Position numbers and translations under genes: made by a program. Below the pieces are notes generated by a model. The model was given only the letters and a program-made list of their open reading frames with translations, did no database searches and was not told where the DNA came from. From assembly GCA_016987375.1 (NCBI GenBank), contig PJRA01000297.1, positions 600,694 through 664,693 of the forward strand: 64,000 nucleotides of DNA, written 5' to 3'. This document shows, one piece after another, positions 11,765-23,600 of the stretch (positions are counted from its first letter, which is position 1; each line of letters starts with the position of its first letter). Source of the DNA: Brachionus koreanus. Lineage: Eukaryota > Rotifera > Eurotatoria > Ploima > Brachionidae.

Positions 11765-13360
11765 AAATTTTGAAATTTTGGTACTGTTACGTCACTATTG
11801 GAAAAAGTATGCTGTTAAATGGTTACCATAAGGCAATAAATTAATTTTTGTTCATTCTCTTTACAAATTGGTTTTAAAATAAACCAAAAGGAATATTTCA
11901 ATCAAAGAATTTATTTCATAATCATCAGTTATTCAAGTTAAGAAAAGAACATTTGATTGCATCTTTTTACTATTGCTTTACCATCTAATTAAGAAAACTT
12001 ATTTCAAAATTATTTTAAGAGTAATTCTTTCAATTTATTTCTTTATTAAACATTATTCATTAAGTTTTGATTCTCAAAAAATTAAGTAGTTCATAATAAA
12101 TAAATTTTATTTTATGATTCGGAATTAAATTTTTGGCTCAATTAAACTAACTGAATCTTGATCCATTTTTTCAAGGGATTTTTTCAAAAAATCAACTAAA
12201 AATTTAGAAAACATAGTATTAAGATATTAGGATGAGTGATAAGATTATGCGACTTTAAGTCATATTTAAAGGTAAAATTTTTGATCAAATTTCATTTTAC
12301 AAATTAGAGAAATTAAATTTCAATGCATCTTCATAAATTAGAATCCTCTCTCAAAAATTTAATGAAGTTTAACTGTGCATTTAAAATTATTTGATCATAT
12401 TTGAAATTTGACCAAAATTTTTACTTTGCCAAAATTATTTAAAATTAAAACTTAAAATCAAAATTTTGAAATTTTGGTATTGTCATTATTGAAACAAAGG
12501 ACTAATGGCTGATAAAAGATGACTAAATGCATAATGGTTTATACTTTAAAGATTAGCTAAATAATTTTTTTTTGAGAAAATAAAAAAAGTTAAAAAAATG
12601 AAAAATTTAATGACTCGCTTTATTGGATTGAAAATAAGAAAATTTTTGACTTAATAAATAACTGCTTACCAAAATTACCAAAATTTTACTTACCAAAATT
12701 CTGGTTAGAAATTGATAAACTAAAAGATTTCTAACAACAAAAGTGATCCTAAAATATGCTTAAATTTTAATTTTTTTTTTTAAAATACTAATTTGGCTTT
12801 AAACAAAAAAATATTATTTAATTTAATTGAACTTTTTTTTTAATTCTTTTTTTAAAAATCTTAAAAATTGCATTAAATCAGTCGATTTTTGGAGTTATAT
12901 TTTTTAAATAAATAAATTTATTTTTCACTTTTAAATTAACTTTTAATTTGAATTTAATTAAAAACAATCTAATTTTATTCTTGCCAAAGTTATGTCTTTT
13001 TTCATCCACACATCGGCTTGAATAATTTTCTCAAATTTTTCTTTAATTATTTTGTGGCATCAATCATCAAAAACGATTTATCATCATTATGAAATTTATT
13101 AACAATACATGAAAAATATGTTACAATTAGAAATGTTTGCATCAAATAAACAAGTCTTATACTCTCAACAATGATTTATGAGAAAAAAAATTCAAAGTAT
13201 TCTCAATGCCTTCACAAATTTTCGTTTAAATTACCTTTTTCTTTTCTTATACAAACACTAACAATTTAAGTATGCTTGAATAAATTTGAATAGAAAAAAT
13301 CTTTGAAAAAACTATTAGCAAAAAAAAAAAAATTTTCCACTAACTGCCATTAAGACAAAG
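11765..13360. other. AT-rich intergenic region with local direct repeats
   Basis: No gene. The block GAAATTTTGGTACTGT...ACTATTGGAAA at ~11768 recurs in diverged form as GAAATTTTGGTATTGT...ATTATTGAAAC at ~12470. CTTACCAAAATT is repeated at 12665-12710 and reappears near 24975. These look like old repeat copies. The last 40 bp form the A-rich leader of the next gene. Confidence 0.4.
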
Positions 13361-14740
13361 ATGTCTTCTATTCAAGTCGAGGATGAATTCTTCAAAAATA
13401 GCAGGCAAAAACTCGACGAATGGTATGCCGATTATTCTGATTTATCTGACGCAACATACTCACTCGAATTAGCCGAAAAATTGAATAATCTTTCGAAATT
13501 TCATCGTCAACTAAATGATCCGAGAGCCGAGCTTAGACATGCTCAAAAAAGTCTTGAAATTTACCTAAATGTTCTTGACGGCGATCACCTAGCTACAGCT
13601 GAAGCTCTTAAGAACCTAGGCATCGCTTATTCAAACAATTTCGAGTCAAAACTCGAGCTGAGATACAAACTCGAATCGCTTAGAATGATGAAGCGTCTCA
13701 GTGATGAAGACTCTGAGCCAATGGCTGATACTCTTTTACAAGTAGGTCTTGCTTACCGTAATATTGGCGACCATCAAAATGAGGCAAAATTTATCAACCA
13801 TTGTTTGGATATGAGAAAAAAAATGTATCCAAATAGTAATCAACTAACTGCCGAGGCTTTGGAGCAATTAGGAAAAGCATTTTCTAATCTGGGCGACCAC
13901 AACCATGAACTTAAGCTCAAATTAGAAGCCTTAATAATGAAAACAAACATTTATAGTGGAGACCATAAAGAAATAGCTTCTTCATTAAATTCAACAGGAA
14001 TTGCTTTTTCTAATGTAAACGACCTTAACAATATGTTTAAATATAAAAAAGCTGCTTTGGAGATGAGACAAAGATTATATGGAAATGTTGATCACGAAGA
14101 AATAGCAGATTCATTGTATCACTTGGGTCTGGCATACCGAAAATACAGCGATTATGCCAATGAATTGTTGAGCATGGACGAGGCTGTGAAAATGAAGAAA
14201 AAACTTTTGATGCGGGACGATCCAGAATTAGCAGAGTGGATTAACAATTTGGGTGTTTCGTTTGGAAACAATGGAGACCACAAAAAAGAACTTGGACTTA
14301 AAAATGAAGCGTATGAAATGAGAAGAAGAATTTTCAGTGGAGATCAAACTGATATAGCTTCATCGTTAAACAATATTGGTCTTGCTTACCGCAAATTAGG
14401 AGACCATAGGAATGAATTGAAATTTTTGCTTAAATCGTTTGAGATGTTTGACAGAATTTTTGAGGGAGATCATAGACACAAAGCTGTTTTGCTTAATAAC
14501 ATAGGTATTGCATATGGTAATAACAAGGAAAACAGATATTATTTACAGTATTTGATTAGATCTATTGATATGTACAGGAGATTGTATGATGGTGATTATC
14601 ACGAGATGAATTTGTTGATGGAAAATTTAAGCAGGGCATATTCAAAAAATGGTGATATGAAAAATGGAAAAAAATTCAAAAAGCAGGCGGAAAAATTGAA
14701 AGAAAAATTAAATCATCGAGAACATATTTTTTATTTTTGA
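13361..14740 (+). CDS. Tetratricopeptide-repeat protein (kinesin-light-chain/nephrocystin-3-like repeats)
   Basis: A single-exon 459-aa protein built almost wholly of about ten tandem ~42-residue TPR units. The recurring core is 'I-A-x-S-L-N-N-x-G-L/I-A-Y-R/S-x-x-G-D-H-x-x-E-L-K', followed by a second helix 'L-E-M-R-x-R-L-Y-x-G-D-H'. Clear examples are SLNNIGLAYRKLGDHRNELK and SLNSTGIAFSNVNDLNNM. The 42-residue spacing is that of TPR_10/TPR_12 repeats in kinesin light chain and nephrocystin-3-like proteins. There is no signal peptide, membrane segment, coiled coil or enzymatic domain, so it is likely a cytosolic scaffold; its partners are unknown. The start is chosen because the ATG follows an A-rich leader and opens directly into helical sequence. 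The absence of introns and the near-identical repeats are typical of expanded lineage-specific families. Confidence 0.8.
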   Translation: MSSIQVEDEFFKNSRQKLDEWYADYSDLSDATYSLELAEKLNNLSKFHRQLNDPRAELRHAQKSLEIYLNVLDGDHLATAEALKNLGIAYSNNFESKLELRYKLESLRMMKRLSDEDSEPMADTLLQVGLAYRNIGDHQNEAKFINHCLDMRKKMYPNSNQLTAEALEQLGKAFSNLGDHNHELKLKLEALIMKTNIYSGDHKEIASSLNSTGIAFSNVNDLNNMFKYKKAALEMRQRLYGNVDHEEIADSLYHLGLAYRKYSDYANELLSMDEAVKMKKKLLMRDDPELAEWINNLGVSFGNNGDHKKELGLKNEAYEMRRRIFSGDQTDIASSLNNIGLAYRKLGDHRNELKFLLKSFEMFDRIFEGDHRHKAVLLNNIGIAYGNNKENRYYLQYLIRSIDMYRRLYDGDYHEMNLLMENLSRAYSKNGDMKNGKKFKKQAEKLKEKLNHREHIFYF

Positions 14741-16683
14741 AATTATTATAAAATATTTTTTATTTTAATTTTTTCTTATTATCTTTAGTCAAAATGTGCT
14801 ATTTTTGTTTTATACTTTTTATTTAAAAGTATAAGGCAGTTTAATTAATTACAAATTGAAATAGTTGACTATAATAGCTTTTTTAATTAGTTTTTTTTTT
14901 AATTGTTTTCAAGTTTTTTATTTTAATAAACTTCTATTCATTTCAGTTTATGATACCAAAGCTAGTTATTAATACACAAGGAAAAAATATTCAAATTGAA
15001 ATTATTAAAGAACTCCATATTAAAGATTCCTATCGAATTCTCTTTAAAGTTGATCCAAATTTGTGATGTGAATTTGAACAATTTTTGATGTCAAATAATT
15101 AAGATGTTGTCTATGAAGTATAGTTATCTAAAGTTTATTTAATGTTCTTTGTTTTTTATGAAAATATAAATAAAATTTGATGAAAATTTAATGCTAAATT
15201 TAGTTAAAATTAAAAAATTATTTTTCAACAATATTTCAAAAAATTTGACTGATTTTAGATGATCATAAATGAAAAAATAAATTGAAAATATTTTAAAAGA
15301 AAATTTTTTTAAAAATTTTTATAGCAAATAATAAAAGTTTAATTAATATTTTTAATAACTTCAAGGGTTATTTTTTGTTTGTTTTCTGATAAAGAAGGAT
15401 TAATTTTGAATAATAAAAGTAACATGTTTTCATATTCTGTGCTATTAAATCAACTTTAGGTTAGGGTCAAAGTAGGTCTAGAGGTTAGTAATGTATTAAC
15501 TAAAATTGCTTTTTTTACTTAATTATAAACCAAAAAGTGAGAGAAATGCAGGTAAACCAAAAATGACCTGAAGGAGATCATTTGAATAGATGTTGAAAGA
15601 GATATATATTGTCTCAGAAGACAATATTTAGAAATTTAAAATTCGCTTAAACATGTCGAATAAGGTTATTCAGAGCGGTCTGACAAATTTGAAATTGGTG
15701 ATTTTTACTGAGAAGATGATTTTTTTAAGGTCTGAATATTCATTAGATAATTAAATTGAAGCCGAAATTGATGAGTTAGTTAAGTAATCTAGTTACCGCT
15801 TACCAGTATAAGAACAGTCCATAAATGTAGATAGACTTGTTTAGTGAAAAAAAAATGAAATTTGCCAAAAAAATCAGAGTTTATCATCTTAGGTCATTAA
15901 AAGTTATTTTTTCATTTTTTCATAGGAAAATCATATTATTTATTTTATTTATTTAAAAAAAAATTACATTTTCTAAAATAATAATTATCTAATTCTAAAA
16001 TATATTTTTATGCTCTTTAATAAAATATAATAAGTTGTTAGGTGTATCACTAAAATTACAAGGGTGTTTTTGGGTCTATTAAAATGTATTTTTTTATTTA
16101 AAATTTTAATATGATGATTTTTTTTTCAAAAAAAAGAATTTTTAATATAAAAAAGGTAGACTGAAATAAAAGTATTAAAAAATGGCTTTTTTTAAATAAT
16201 TTTTGAGATTACACCCGGTCTAGTTTTTTTCAAATCTTGACGGGTGCATGTTTTAAAGTATACCCAAAAAGTCGGCCATACTCATAAAAATTATTAGAAA
16301 TTAAAAATCAACTTAAGTCAATTTAAATTTAGAAATTTGAATTTTTGATTAATATTGTTGAAGCAGGTAATAAATTGAAGTTAATAAAAAAAATTGAATT
16401 ACTAAATAACAGATTTTTAATCTATGAATGATAGCAATGCTACTTAAAGCTTAGCTCCACACTTAGTCTGCTGTTGCTTTTACTATTATTATAATTACAT
16501 GACCATGTTAGTTTTAGACTACTAAAATCCATGTTTATTTTTCTTTATGAGGCTGAAAGGAAGAATTAAGTTCCATTCTAAACTGATGGGGCTTAATAAA
16601 AAATAAAAATGATCAATAAATTAATTTTTATTAAATAACAAGTTAAAAAGAAAATATTTTTGTACCATTTTATTAAAATTAGA
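14741..16683. other. AT-rich intergenic region with a possible orphan exon and a repeat copy
   Basis: No complete gene. At 14950-15066 a 38-codon frame (MIPKLVINTQGKN...) directly follows a good acceptor-like tract (ttctattcatttcag). It could be an orphan or alternative exon. Around 16030-16290 there are inverted motifs (cacccggtctag / cttgacgggtg and tttttgggt / acccaaaaa) suggestive of an old inverted-repeat element. 16548-16615 is copy 2 of the 8085-8160 repeat. Confidence 0.35.
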
Positions 16684-17724
16684 TTAGAAATGAAAAAAAT
16701 GTCTTCTTAAATAACTGAATGCCATTTTTGGTAAGCTCTCAAAAGGAACTGTTAATAGACGCCCTTTTTCAATGTCAATTTCAACAAATTCATTTCTTAA
16801 CAACTTTTCTAAATATTGTTTACAATAGGCAAGATTTAGATAGCATGCAGAAGCAGGTCAATTAATGACATGTTTAAAGAATCTTTTTTCAATTTCATAT
16901 CCACATTCATCTACATTTTTCTTTATACTATCATCGTTTATTTCACTCAAAAAAGGACTTGATATGTTTAAGTCATTAAGTTTATATCTTAAAACAACAT
17001 GTGACAGCTCGTGAATAACAAGACTGATAAAATTTAATTTCAAAGTAATTTCTTTTATTTCTTGGTCTATATTAAGTTGATCAAAATAAACTAATGGCTT
17101 TGTGTTTACATAAACTGTGTTTTTACCAGAAAATCCATCAAGATCAACAATTCTACTTTTAAAAAACACTAATCTTATCTTATCATAATCAAATTTTGTT
17201 TTTTTAGAAATAATTTCGTTAATCAAATTATTGATTATTTTTGTGATGTTTGAACTTTTTAAAATTTTCTCAAAAATATATTCTAGGTCGTTAAGAAAAT
17301 TGTATTTTTTGTGTTCGACGTTAGTTTCAATTGAATTAAAATTTAGAAAAATATTATTGAATTCGTTCAATGCTGAGGTCAGATCAAGAGACGAAAAATC
17401 TGATTTGCTAGCATGAAGCAAATACAAGCATTGAGCAAGCTTAGACTCCGAATAAGACATATCTTGCATAAAATCATATAAATTTTGCAAAAATGATACA
17501 TTTAAATTTGGCTTTTGAATCAAAATTGGATGTAAACATAAATTCCGAATGATCGATTCTTTTGATTTATTAAAGATATTTACATTATCTAACTGATACG
17601 TTGTCGGATATTTTTCTTTTTTGGGGGTTATTAAGTTTAAACTCTGTCGCAGGCTGTCAAAAGAAAATATTTTTGTATTATCTTTAGCTTCATCAAATAT
17701 TTTTTTAAAACTTTCGACGGCCAT
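16684..17724 (-). pseudogene. HExxH metallopeptidase-like protein, interrupted by one in-frame TGA
   Basis: From ATG 17724 the frame runs 288 codons to a TGA at 16858-16860. It then continues open in the same frame for 57 codons (PASACYLNLAYCKQYLEKLL... to LRRHFFHF) and ends at TAA 16684-16686. The sequence is Lys/Asn/Ile-rich and mostly helical. Residues 238-242 are HELSH within FISLVIHELSHVVLRYKL, a zincin active site. E273 in VDECGYEIEKRFF, about 35 residues later, could be the third zinc ligand as in gluzincins. No signal peptide or membrane helix is evident. The family is not recognised beyond the zincin motif. The post-stop sequence looks as protein-like as the rest, so a recent nonsense mutation, sequence error or readthrough are all possible. 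I see no selenocysteine evidence. Confidence 0.55.
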
Positions 17725-18240
17725 TTTAAATTTAAGAAGTAATCCTTTTAATTATGAAATTAATACAGCAAAATCTATCTCTCTTAGTATTAAGTTGAAA
17801 ATTAAAATTCTGGATAGAATTAATCATTATAAAAAAAATTGTCGCTATTGAAGTCTTTTTTAGTTGAAATATTTTTTAACAGAATAAACTTTTCAAAATT
17901 TTTAAAGAATGTTTGAATAGATAACAATTTAAATGCAAAAAACTCATTAAAAAAAATAAAATTAAAAAGAAAAACTTTTACCAATTTAGCAGCCTCAGTT
18001 TTTTGCTCTAATTAAAATACTTTTCAAAATTTTAATTTATTAATATAAATTAATTTTATGATTTTTAGTTCCTTTTAATCATGTTTCTATTCAGTTAGAA
18101 ACAATTAATGTTTCTAATTCTGGTAATTTATTTATCTAAATAATGATGTAGAAAATTACGTGAATCACAATTACAAGTGTGATCACTTTATTGCTGTCAG
18201 CTCTCGTTAAAGTATTTAGACCTGGATGAACAAAAAAGTC
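17725..18240. other. AT-rich spacer
   Basis: Upstream flank of the metallopeptidase-like gene and downstream flank of the LINE. I see no gene or recognisable element. The LINE tail begins at about 18241. Confidence 0.4.
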
Positions 18241-18542
18241 TTAATTATGCTATTTTATTTATTTTTTTTTTATTTATTAAATTAAAGTTTAAGTCCCATG
18301 GACAAAATGAGATGTGCGATTTATATGAGTCAGATCTTCTACTTTTGATAACTGTTTAATAAAGGAAGTGTTCTCTCTATCAAATATCTTATTATCTTTC
18401 CTTAAGTATTCGAAAACGTTTTTACAAAATTGGCTATTAAAAATTTGTTTGATTGACTCCAATTTTAGTGCTTTGTTCAAAGGTTTTGTTTTTGTAAATT
18501 TACTGAGTCCAATAAATCGTTTTATTAAAATATTTTGCCTTA

Positions 18543-19491
18543 ACGGGTGATGCATAAGTAAATGGACAAAAATTAAAAGCGAAATTCTCATAAAATAAAA
18601 ATAATATTAAGTTCTGGTTTTTTTTCTGATGTAAAGAATTTATTTTTCNNNNNNNNNNNNNNNNNNNNNNNNNNNNNNNNNNNNNNNNNNNNNNNNNNNN
18701 NNNNNNNNNNNNNNNNNNNNNNNNNNNNNNNNNNNNNNNNNNNNNNNNNNNNNNNNNNNNNNNNNNNNNNNNNNNNNNNNNNNNNNNNNNNNNNNNNNNN
18801 NNNNNNNNNNNNNNNNNNNNNNNNNNNNNNNNNNNNNNNNNNNNNNNNNNNNNNNNNNNNNNNNNNNNNNNNNNNNNNNNNNNNNNNNNNNNNNNNNNNN
18901 NNNNNNNNNNNNNNNNNNNNNNNNNNNNNNNNNNNNNNNNNNNNNNNNNNNNNNNNNNNNNNNNNNNNNNNNNNNNNNNNNNNNNNNNNNNNNNNNNNNN
19001 NNNNNNNNNNNNNNNNNNNNNNNNNNNNNNNNNNNNNNNNNNNNNNNNNNNNNNNNNNNNNNNNNNNNNNNNNNNNNNNNNNNNNNNNNNNNNNNNNNNN
19101 NNNNNNNNNNNNNNNNNNNNNNNNNNNNNNNNNNNNNNNNNNNNNNNNNNNNNNNNNNNNNNNNNNNNNNNNNNNNNNNNNNNNNNNNNNNNNNNNNNNN
19201 NNNNNNNNNNNNNNNNNNNNNNNNNNNNNNNNNNNNNNNNNNNNNNNNNNNNNNNNNNNNNNNNNNNNNNNNNNNNNNNNNNNNNNNNNNNNNNNNNNNN
19301 NNNNNNNNNNNNNNNNNNNNNNNNNNNNNNNNNNNNNNNNNNNNNNNNNNNNNNNNNNNNNNNAATTTTTTTTTGCAATATTATAGCTAATTTTTAGTAG
19401 TTTATAAATAAATATATATATGATCCCCTGATCATTTGCATGATCGGGCAAGTTAACTTAACTTTTGTCCATTTACTTATGCATCCCCCGT
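18543..19491. mobile_element. DNA transposon or MITE with terminal inverted repeats inserted in the LINE
   Basis: The left end reads ACGGGTGATGCATAAGTAAA and continues TGGACAAAAATTAA. The right end is its inverse, with ACGGGGGATGCATAAGTAAA followed by TGGACAAAAGTTAA. That is about 34 bp with only two mismatches. TA flanks both sides, and removing the element plus one TA restores the LINE frame exactly. A TA (or TTA) target duplication suggests a Tc1/mariner- or Harbinger-like element. Its length is about 949 bp if the 715-bp N run is correctly sized. The interior is unknown, so autonomy cannot be judged. Confidence 0.8.
18649..19363. other. Assembly gap (715 N)
   Basis: A run of N lies wholly inside the TIR element. 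Two 'ORFs' that cross it are artefacts. Collapse of a multi-copy transposon during assembly is the likely reason for the gap. Confidence 0.99.
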
Positions 19492-20239
19492 TATATCAAA
19501 TTCCTTTAAGCTCTTTTCATTAATGAAGATATTATCTAAATGATATCTAAAGATTGATTGAGAGAATTGTTTGTAAAAGAAAGCTATGTTTTCTGGGTTC
19601 ATTAATTTTGGTTTGCATCCAACACTACTTAGAGAGTAAAAACTCTTATCAACTTTTTTAATCTTATTTTCCATGAAATCCTTTATTGATTTTTGTTTTC
19701 CAATAGGTAGGCCAAGATAAATCAAACTTTGTCCTTTTGGAATCTTAGAGCCATTTAATTTAAATTCTTTTTTTTTCGAATAGGATTGATGCCGATTTAG
19801 AAGCATTAAATTCGATTTTCCAATCCTTGGCAAAATTTTCACAAGTTGAGTTTTAATTATGCTTTGTGTTGTTTTACAAACATTTTACAATCCTTCTTTT
19901 AGAAGCACTAGTTAAAAAACTACTACTGTTTTCAAATACGTTGTTTCAAAAGCCTAAACATACCTAATTTTTATTATTTTTTTTATCAAACATTTTATTT
20001 ATCATTTGCTTATCTGTACCGAATTAATATTCCTGTTGAACAAAATACAGTACAATTTTCAATTTCCTCGATTCATCTTCTTTTTTAATTTTGTTTCTTT
20101 TTCGCTTTCGGGAAAATTAAAATAAAAACGTTGAATATATCATAATATATATTTACATTATATATTAGATTGAACAATTGATAGTCTTATTTCTCATTTT
20201 TCTTAAAATCGAAAAGAATAATCTATTTAAATAAAAAAA

Positions 20240-20445
20240 TTAATCCCATTGAGGATTTGTTTAGGTTACCTAGTGTTTCGAGTTTTAGGTTTTAGGACCC
20301 ATTTCCTATTTGAAAGATATTTAATTACAATAAATTTGAATTACAGCGTTCTTTCAATTCATTCACATTGGACCAAATTTAAGTTTTGAATCTAATGCAA
20401 TGCCTAAGAATTTGACTTTTAATATTCAATAATTTACGATAAAAA
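20240..20445 (-). mobile_element. Degenerate LINE RT C-terminal remnant
   Basis: The minus strand at about 20345-20435 reads VKFLGIALDSKLKFGP and then, after a frameshift, VNELKERC. 'VKxLGIxLDxxLxF' is the conserved C-terminal RT-region motif of Jockey/CR1-type LINEs. The flanking sequence to about 20240 is slightly GC-enriched and probably belongs to the same dead copy. It lies just upstream of TBC1D31. Confidence 0.5.
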
Positions 20446-20666
20446 AATGAAAATAAAAATGAACTAAGTTTATAATATTTATTAAAAAATAAATCAGACA
20501 AATCTTAAACATTTATTGAAAGCAAAAATTAAGATCAGGCTTATCAGTGAGCATATTTGAATCTAATTTCGGTAACCATGGTCACTACATACAAAAAAAA
20601 CTCGAAAAAAATTTTATTACAGTTATTTAAATTCTTAATTCTTAAATTATCATCAATAACACTATA

Positions 20667-23600
20667 ATGCTTTTACTGGATATTACTACCAATGATAAAG
20701 GTCAACTTTATACCCATAAATCACCACTTTCCAATGGGTAAATTTTCTTAATTATTTTTTTTTATAAATAAAAAAATTTTTAAGTCTTTTTCTCAATATC
20801 AAACACACAATATGTAACAAACTATCAATGGTCACTAAACAAATAAACTTTACACATTTGAGTTTTAACCGTATGGGAGATCGTTTCCTTGCCTGTGATC
20901 TTCACGGAACAATTTACGTGTTCGATTTGAATTACAACCGATATATGAGGTTAAATCGTCTAGGAATAACTTGTACTGCTTTGGCTTTTAATCTTAAATG
21001 CAAAACGGAATATTTAGTGGCCTTTATTGATGGATCAATTAAATGTTTTAACACAGAGACGCGAAATTTGGTCGGATGGATGAAAGGGCATGAAAAGGCC
21101 ATAGTAAGCTTAAGTGTTCATCCAACTCAAGGCGATATGGTCATATCTTTTTCGGCTGATTCGGCTCAGCTGTGGGACCTTAAAACTTTTGAATGCAAGC
21201 AAAAATTAAGCATAGATTCGAAAAAAAATGTTGAAATTATGAAAATTTGTTTCGCACCTTCTACATGTGACATTATTTCTGTCTTCAAGGATGATTCTAT
21301 TTATGTCTGGACTAGCGAGCACATAAATTTAAAATGTTCTTTTAATACTGAAATAAATGATGATGAATCAAAGTTTTACAAGTGCTTCTCAATATCTAAG
21401 TAAGTACATGTAATTAAATTTGGATCATTTAAATAAACTAAATATACAGAATTAGTAAAATATACCATATTATTGTGTGAATAAATGTAAGCAATTGTTT
21501 ATTTTTTGTGAATTAAAATATAGAAAAAGGTAATTCTAATCGAATTATGGCTAAAAATTAAAATTTTCAATAGTGATTATATTTTCTTAATATAAAATGT
21601 CATGATAATACTAAAAAACAAAATTTACTATTAAATTTGAAATTTATTTTACTTTTTTTATGGTTTTAAAATATTGAAATTCATCACTTTGTAATAAAGA
21701 ATTTAAATATGTGTAAAATATTACAAAAATTTAGGTTTTTGAAATTTTTTTAGTCTCATTTTAAACGAGTGTTCTAAAAACCCGTCCTTAATGCATTTAA
21801 AGATTCCATATAAAACTGTCAAACTAAGATATGACATGTAATAAATAATTCAAAATATATTTTTTTAAAAAATCTAAAATTTTTAACTAGATTTTTTGAT
21901 TCTTTAAATGAATTTACTAAAATAAAATATTTTGGAAAAATAATGCAAAAATGTGCAACTTAGTTTGTTGCACCTTTTTAATCGAAAGTAAAACTTTTAC
22001 TTTCGTTTTTTTTTTTTGGGAAATCAATAATCAATTAAAATCTTGTTGGTGTTTTATTTTTTGTCTTTTTTTGTCTTTTGGTGCAACAAAATATGTTGGA
22101 TTTTTGTGCAGTATTTTTTAATTTTGTGATAATAAATGAATTATGTGATCAATTTAAAAAAAATGAGATCACTTTTAAAATTTTTTGATCACATAATTTC
22201 AGGACACGAGGAACTCAATTACTTTCTTTAATACCTAATTGTAGCGTAATGTAATTGTTCCAATTAAACATTGTTGAATTGGTTTTTTTAAATTTGTTTT
22301 TCGTTAAGATAATAGTATCTCGCACTGTTATCGCACTATTAACGAAAACGAAACATAAATAATGGTTAAGAAGTATTAATAACTAAAGATTATTATTATG
22401 AGTTGACTAATTCAACTTTTCGAATAGCTTTTTATTCAGTTAATTGAGAAAAATCTGCTTTTTTCGGCAAGGTGAAAATAATTTTTAATTTTTAAATTTT
22501 CATATTTTTAGATTTTTTGTGCAGTTTTTCAGAAAATTAAAAAAACTCTCTCTAATTATTTGGTGAACAAAATAAAAATTAAAAATTTTCTGAAATATTG
22601 CAAAAATGTAAAATTATTTTCAATTTGCCCTTTTTTCATATGATGGTCAAAAAATAAATTGACTTCTTGGAATATCATTTTTCTTAATTTATTATTTTCA
22701 ATTATTCTTGATCTTGGCTTTTGTTTTACATGTCCATTGGAGAAAAAAAGCCTAGACTCATTTCAAAAAATTTCCAACAATACTAAACACTAATTTCATA
22801 TTCAATTAGATATTTAACAGATGAAGTTTCATGAAGCTACACTTCTCTAGCTAACAAAAATTTAAAGTTTCTCAACATTGTTACCAGAAAAGAGTTTTTA
22901 CGAATTTTACTTATAAAAAAAAAATAAAGAAATCCAAAAAAATCAATCTGTACAAAAAAATTACTAATAATTTTTTTAATAAAGTGACGGAAAAATATTG
23001 GCCGTTGGTTCAAGACAAAATTTCATCGATGTCTTTGGCATTGAATCAAAAGAGTTGATTCGAAAAATTGAGTTAAAAAAGACAGATTCACCTTTGAAAG
23101 AATGTACTATTTTACCAGGCCTGTGCTATGACAACAAAATATTGATTGTTCTCTATGCAGATGGTATCTTAGATGTTTATAATATTGAGAGTGGTCAATT
23201 TTTGTTCAACCTTAATAGCTATAACATTGTTCATAATCAAAGTCAAATAATAAACGATCAGAAAATAGTTCAAATATATTCTTCTTCAAACTCAAGATAC
23301 TTTTGTGGAATTACTCAATGTGGATTCATTCAGGTGTATGATTTAGATTGCTCATTTGTTAAAAACCTAAAAGCAACAAGTTCTCTAATGAAATCGTCAG
23401 TTAATTCGACACAATCTAGAACAATTGAGAAGCAGGAAGAGAAAAAATCACTTAGTTTTAATAAACCAAAACATCAAAATGTTTCAAAAAGAGTTCAAAA
23501 TTTGTTAGAAAATTCTCAAATCCAGTCAAAACTAGTTAAAATTTTAAAGTGCTATAATGAATATCCTTCAAGGTATCGAATGTTCATTTGGAAAGTTTTG

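Larger units (their letters stand above)
18241..19870 (-). mobile_element. 5'-truncated LINE (Jockey/CR1-like RT C terminus) with TAAA-rich tail, split by a TIR element
   Basis: On the minus strand the part from ~19870 to 19494 encodes a LINE RT C terminus: LVKILPRIGKSNLMLLNR, SLIYLGLPIG, SIFRYHLDNIFINEKSLKEF. The reading resumes at 18539 with RQNILIKRFIGLSKFTKTK and ends ...SHFVHGT with TAA at 18289-18291. The tail is an AATAAATAAA-type run at about 18241-18286. The gap between the halves is the 949-bp insertion described next; without it the two halves join in frame as ...EFDIRQN.... The element lacks its endonuclease and RT core, so it is a 5'-truncated insertion. Two more 3' ends of the same family lie at 24128-24175 and 36280-36334. 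Confidence 0.75.

Noticed and set aside
16858..16860. TGA as a selenocysteine codon
   Set aside because: No SECIS element or selenoprotein family context could be shown; a nonsense change or sequence error is simpler.
18500..19451. Two antisense ORFs of about 290 codons across the N run
   Set aside because: They are open only because N is untranslatable; the flanking residues belong to the TIR element and LINE.
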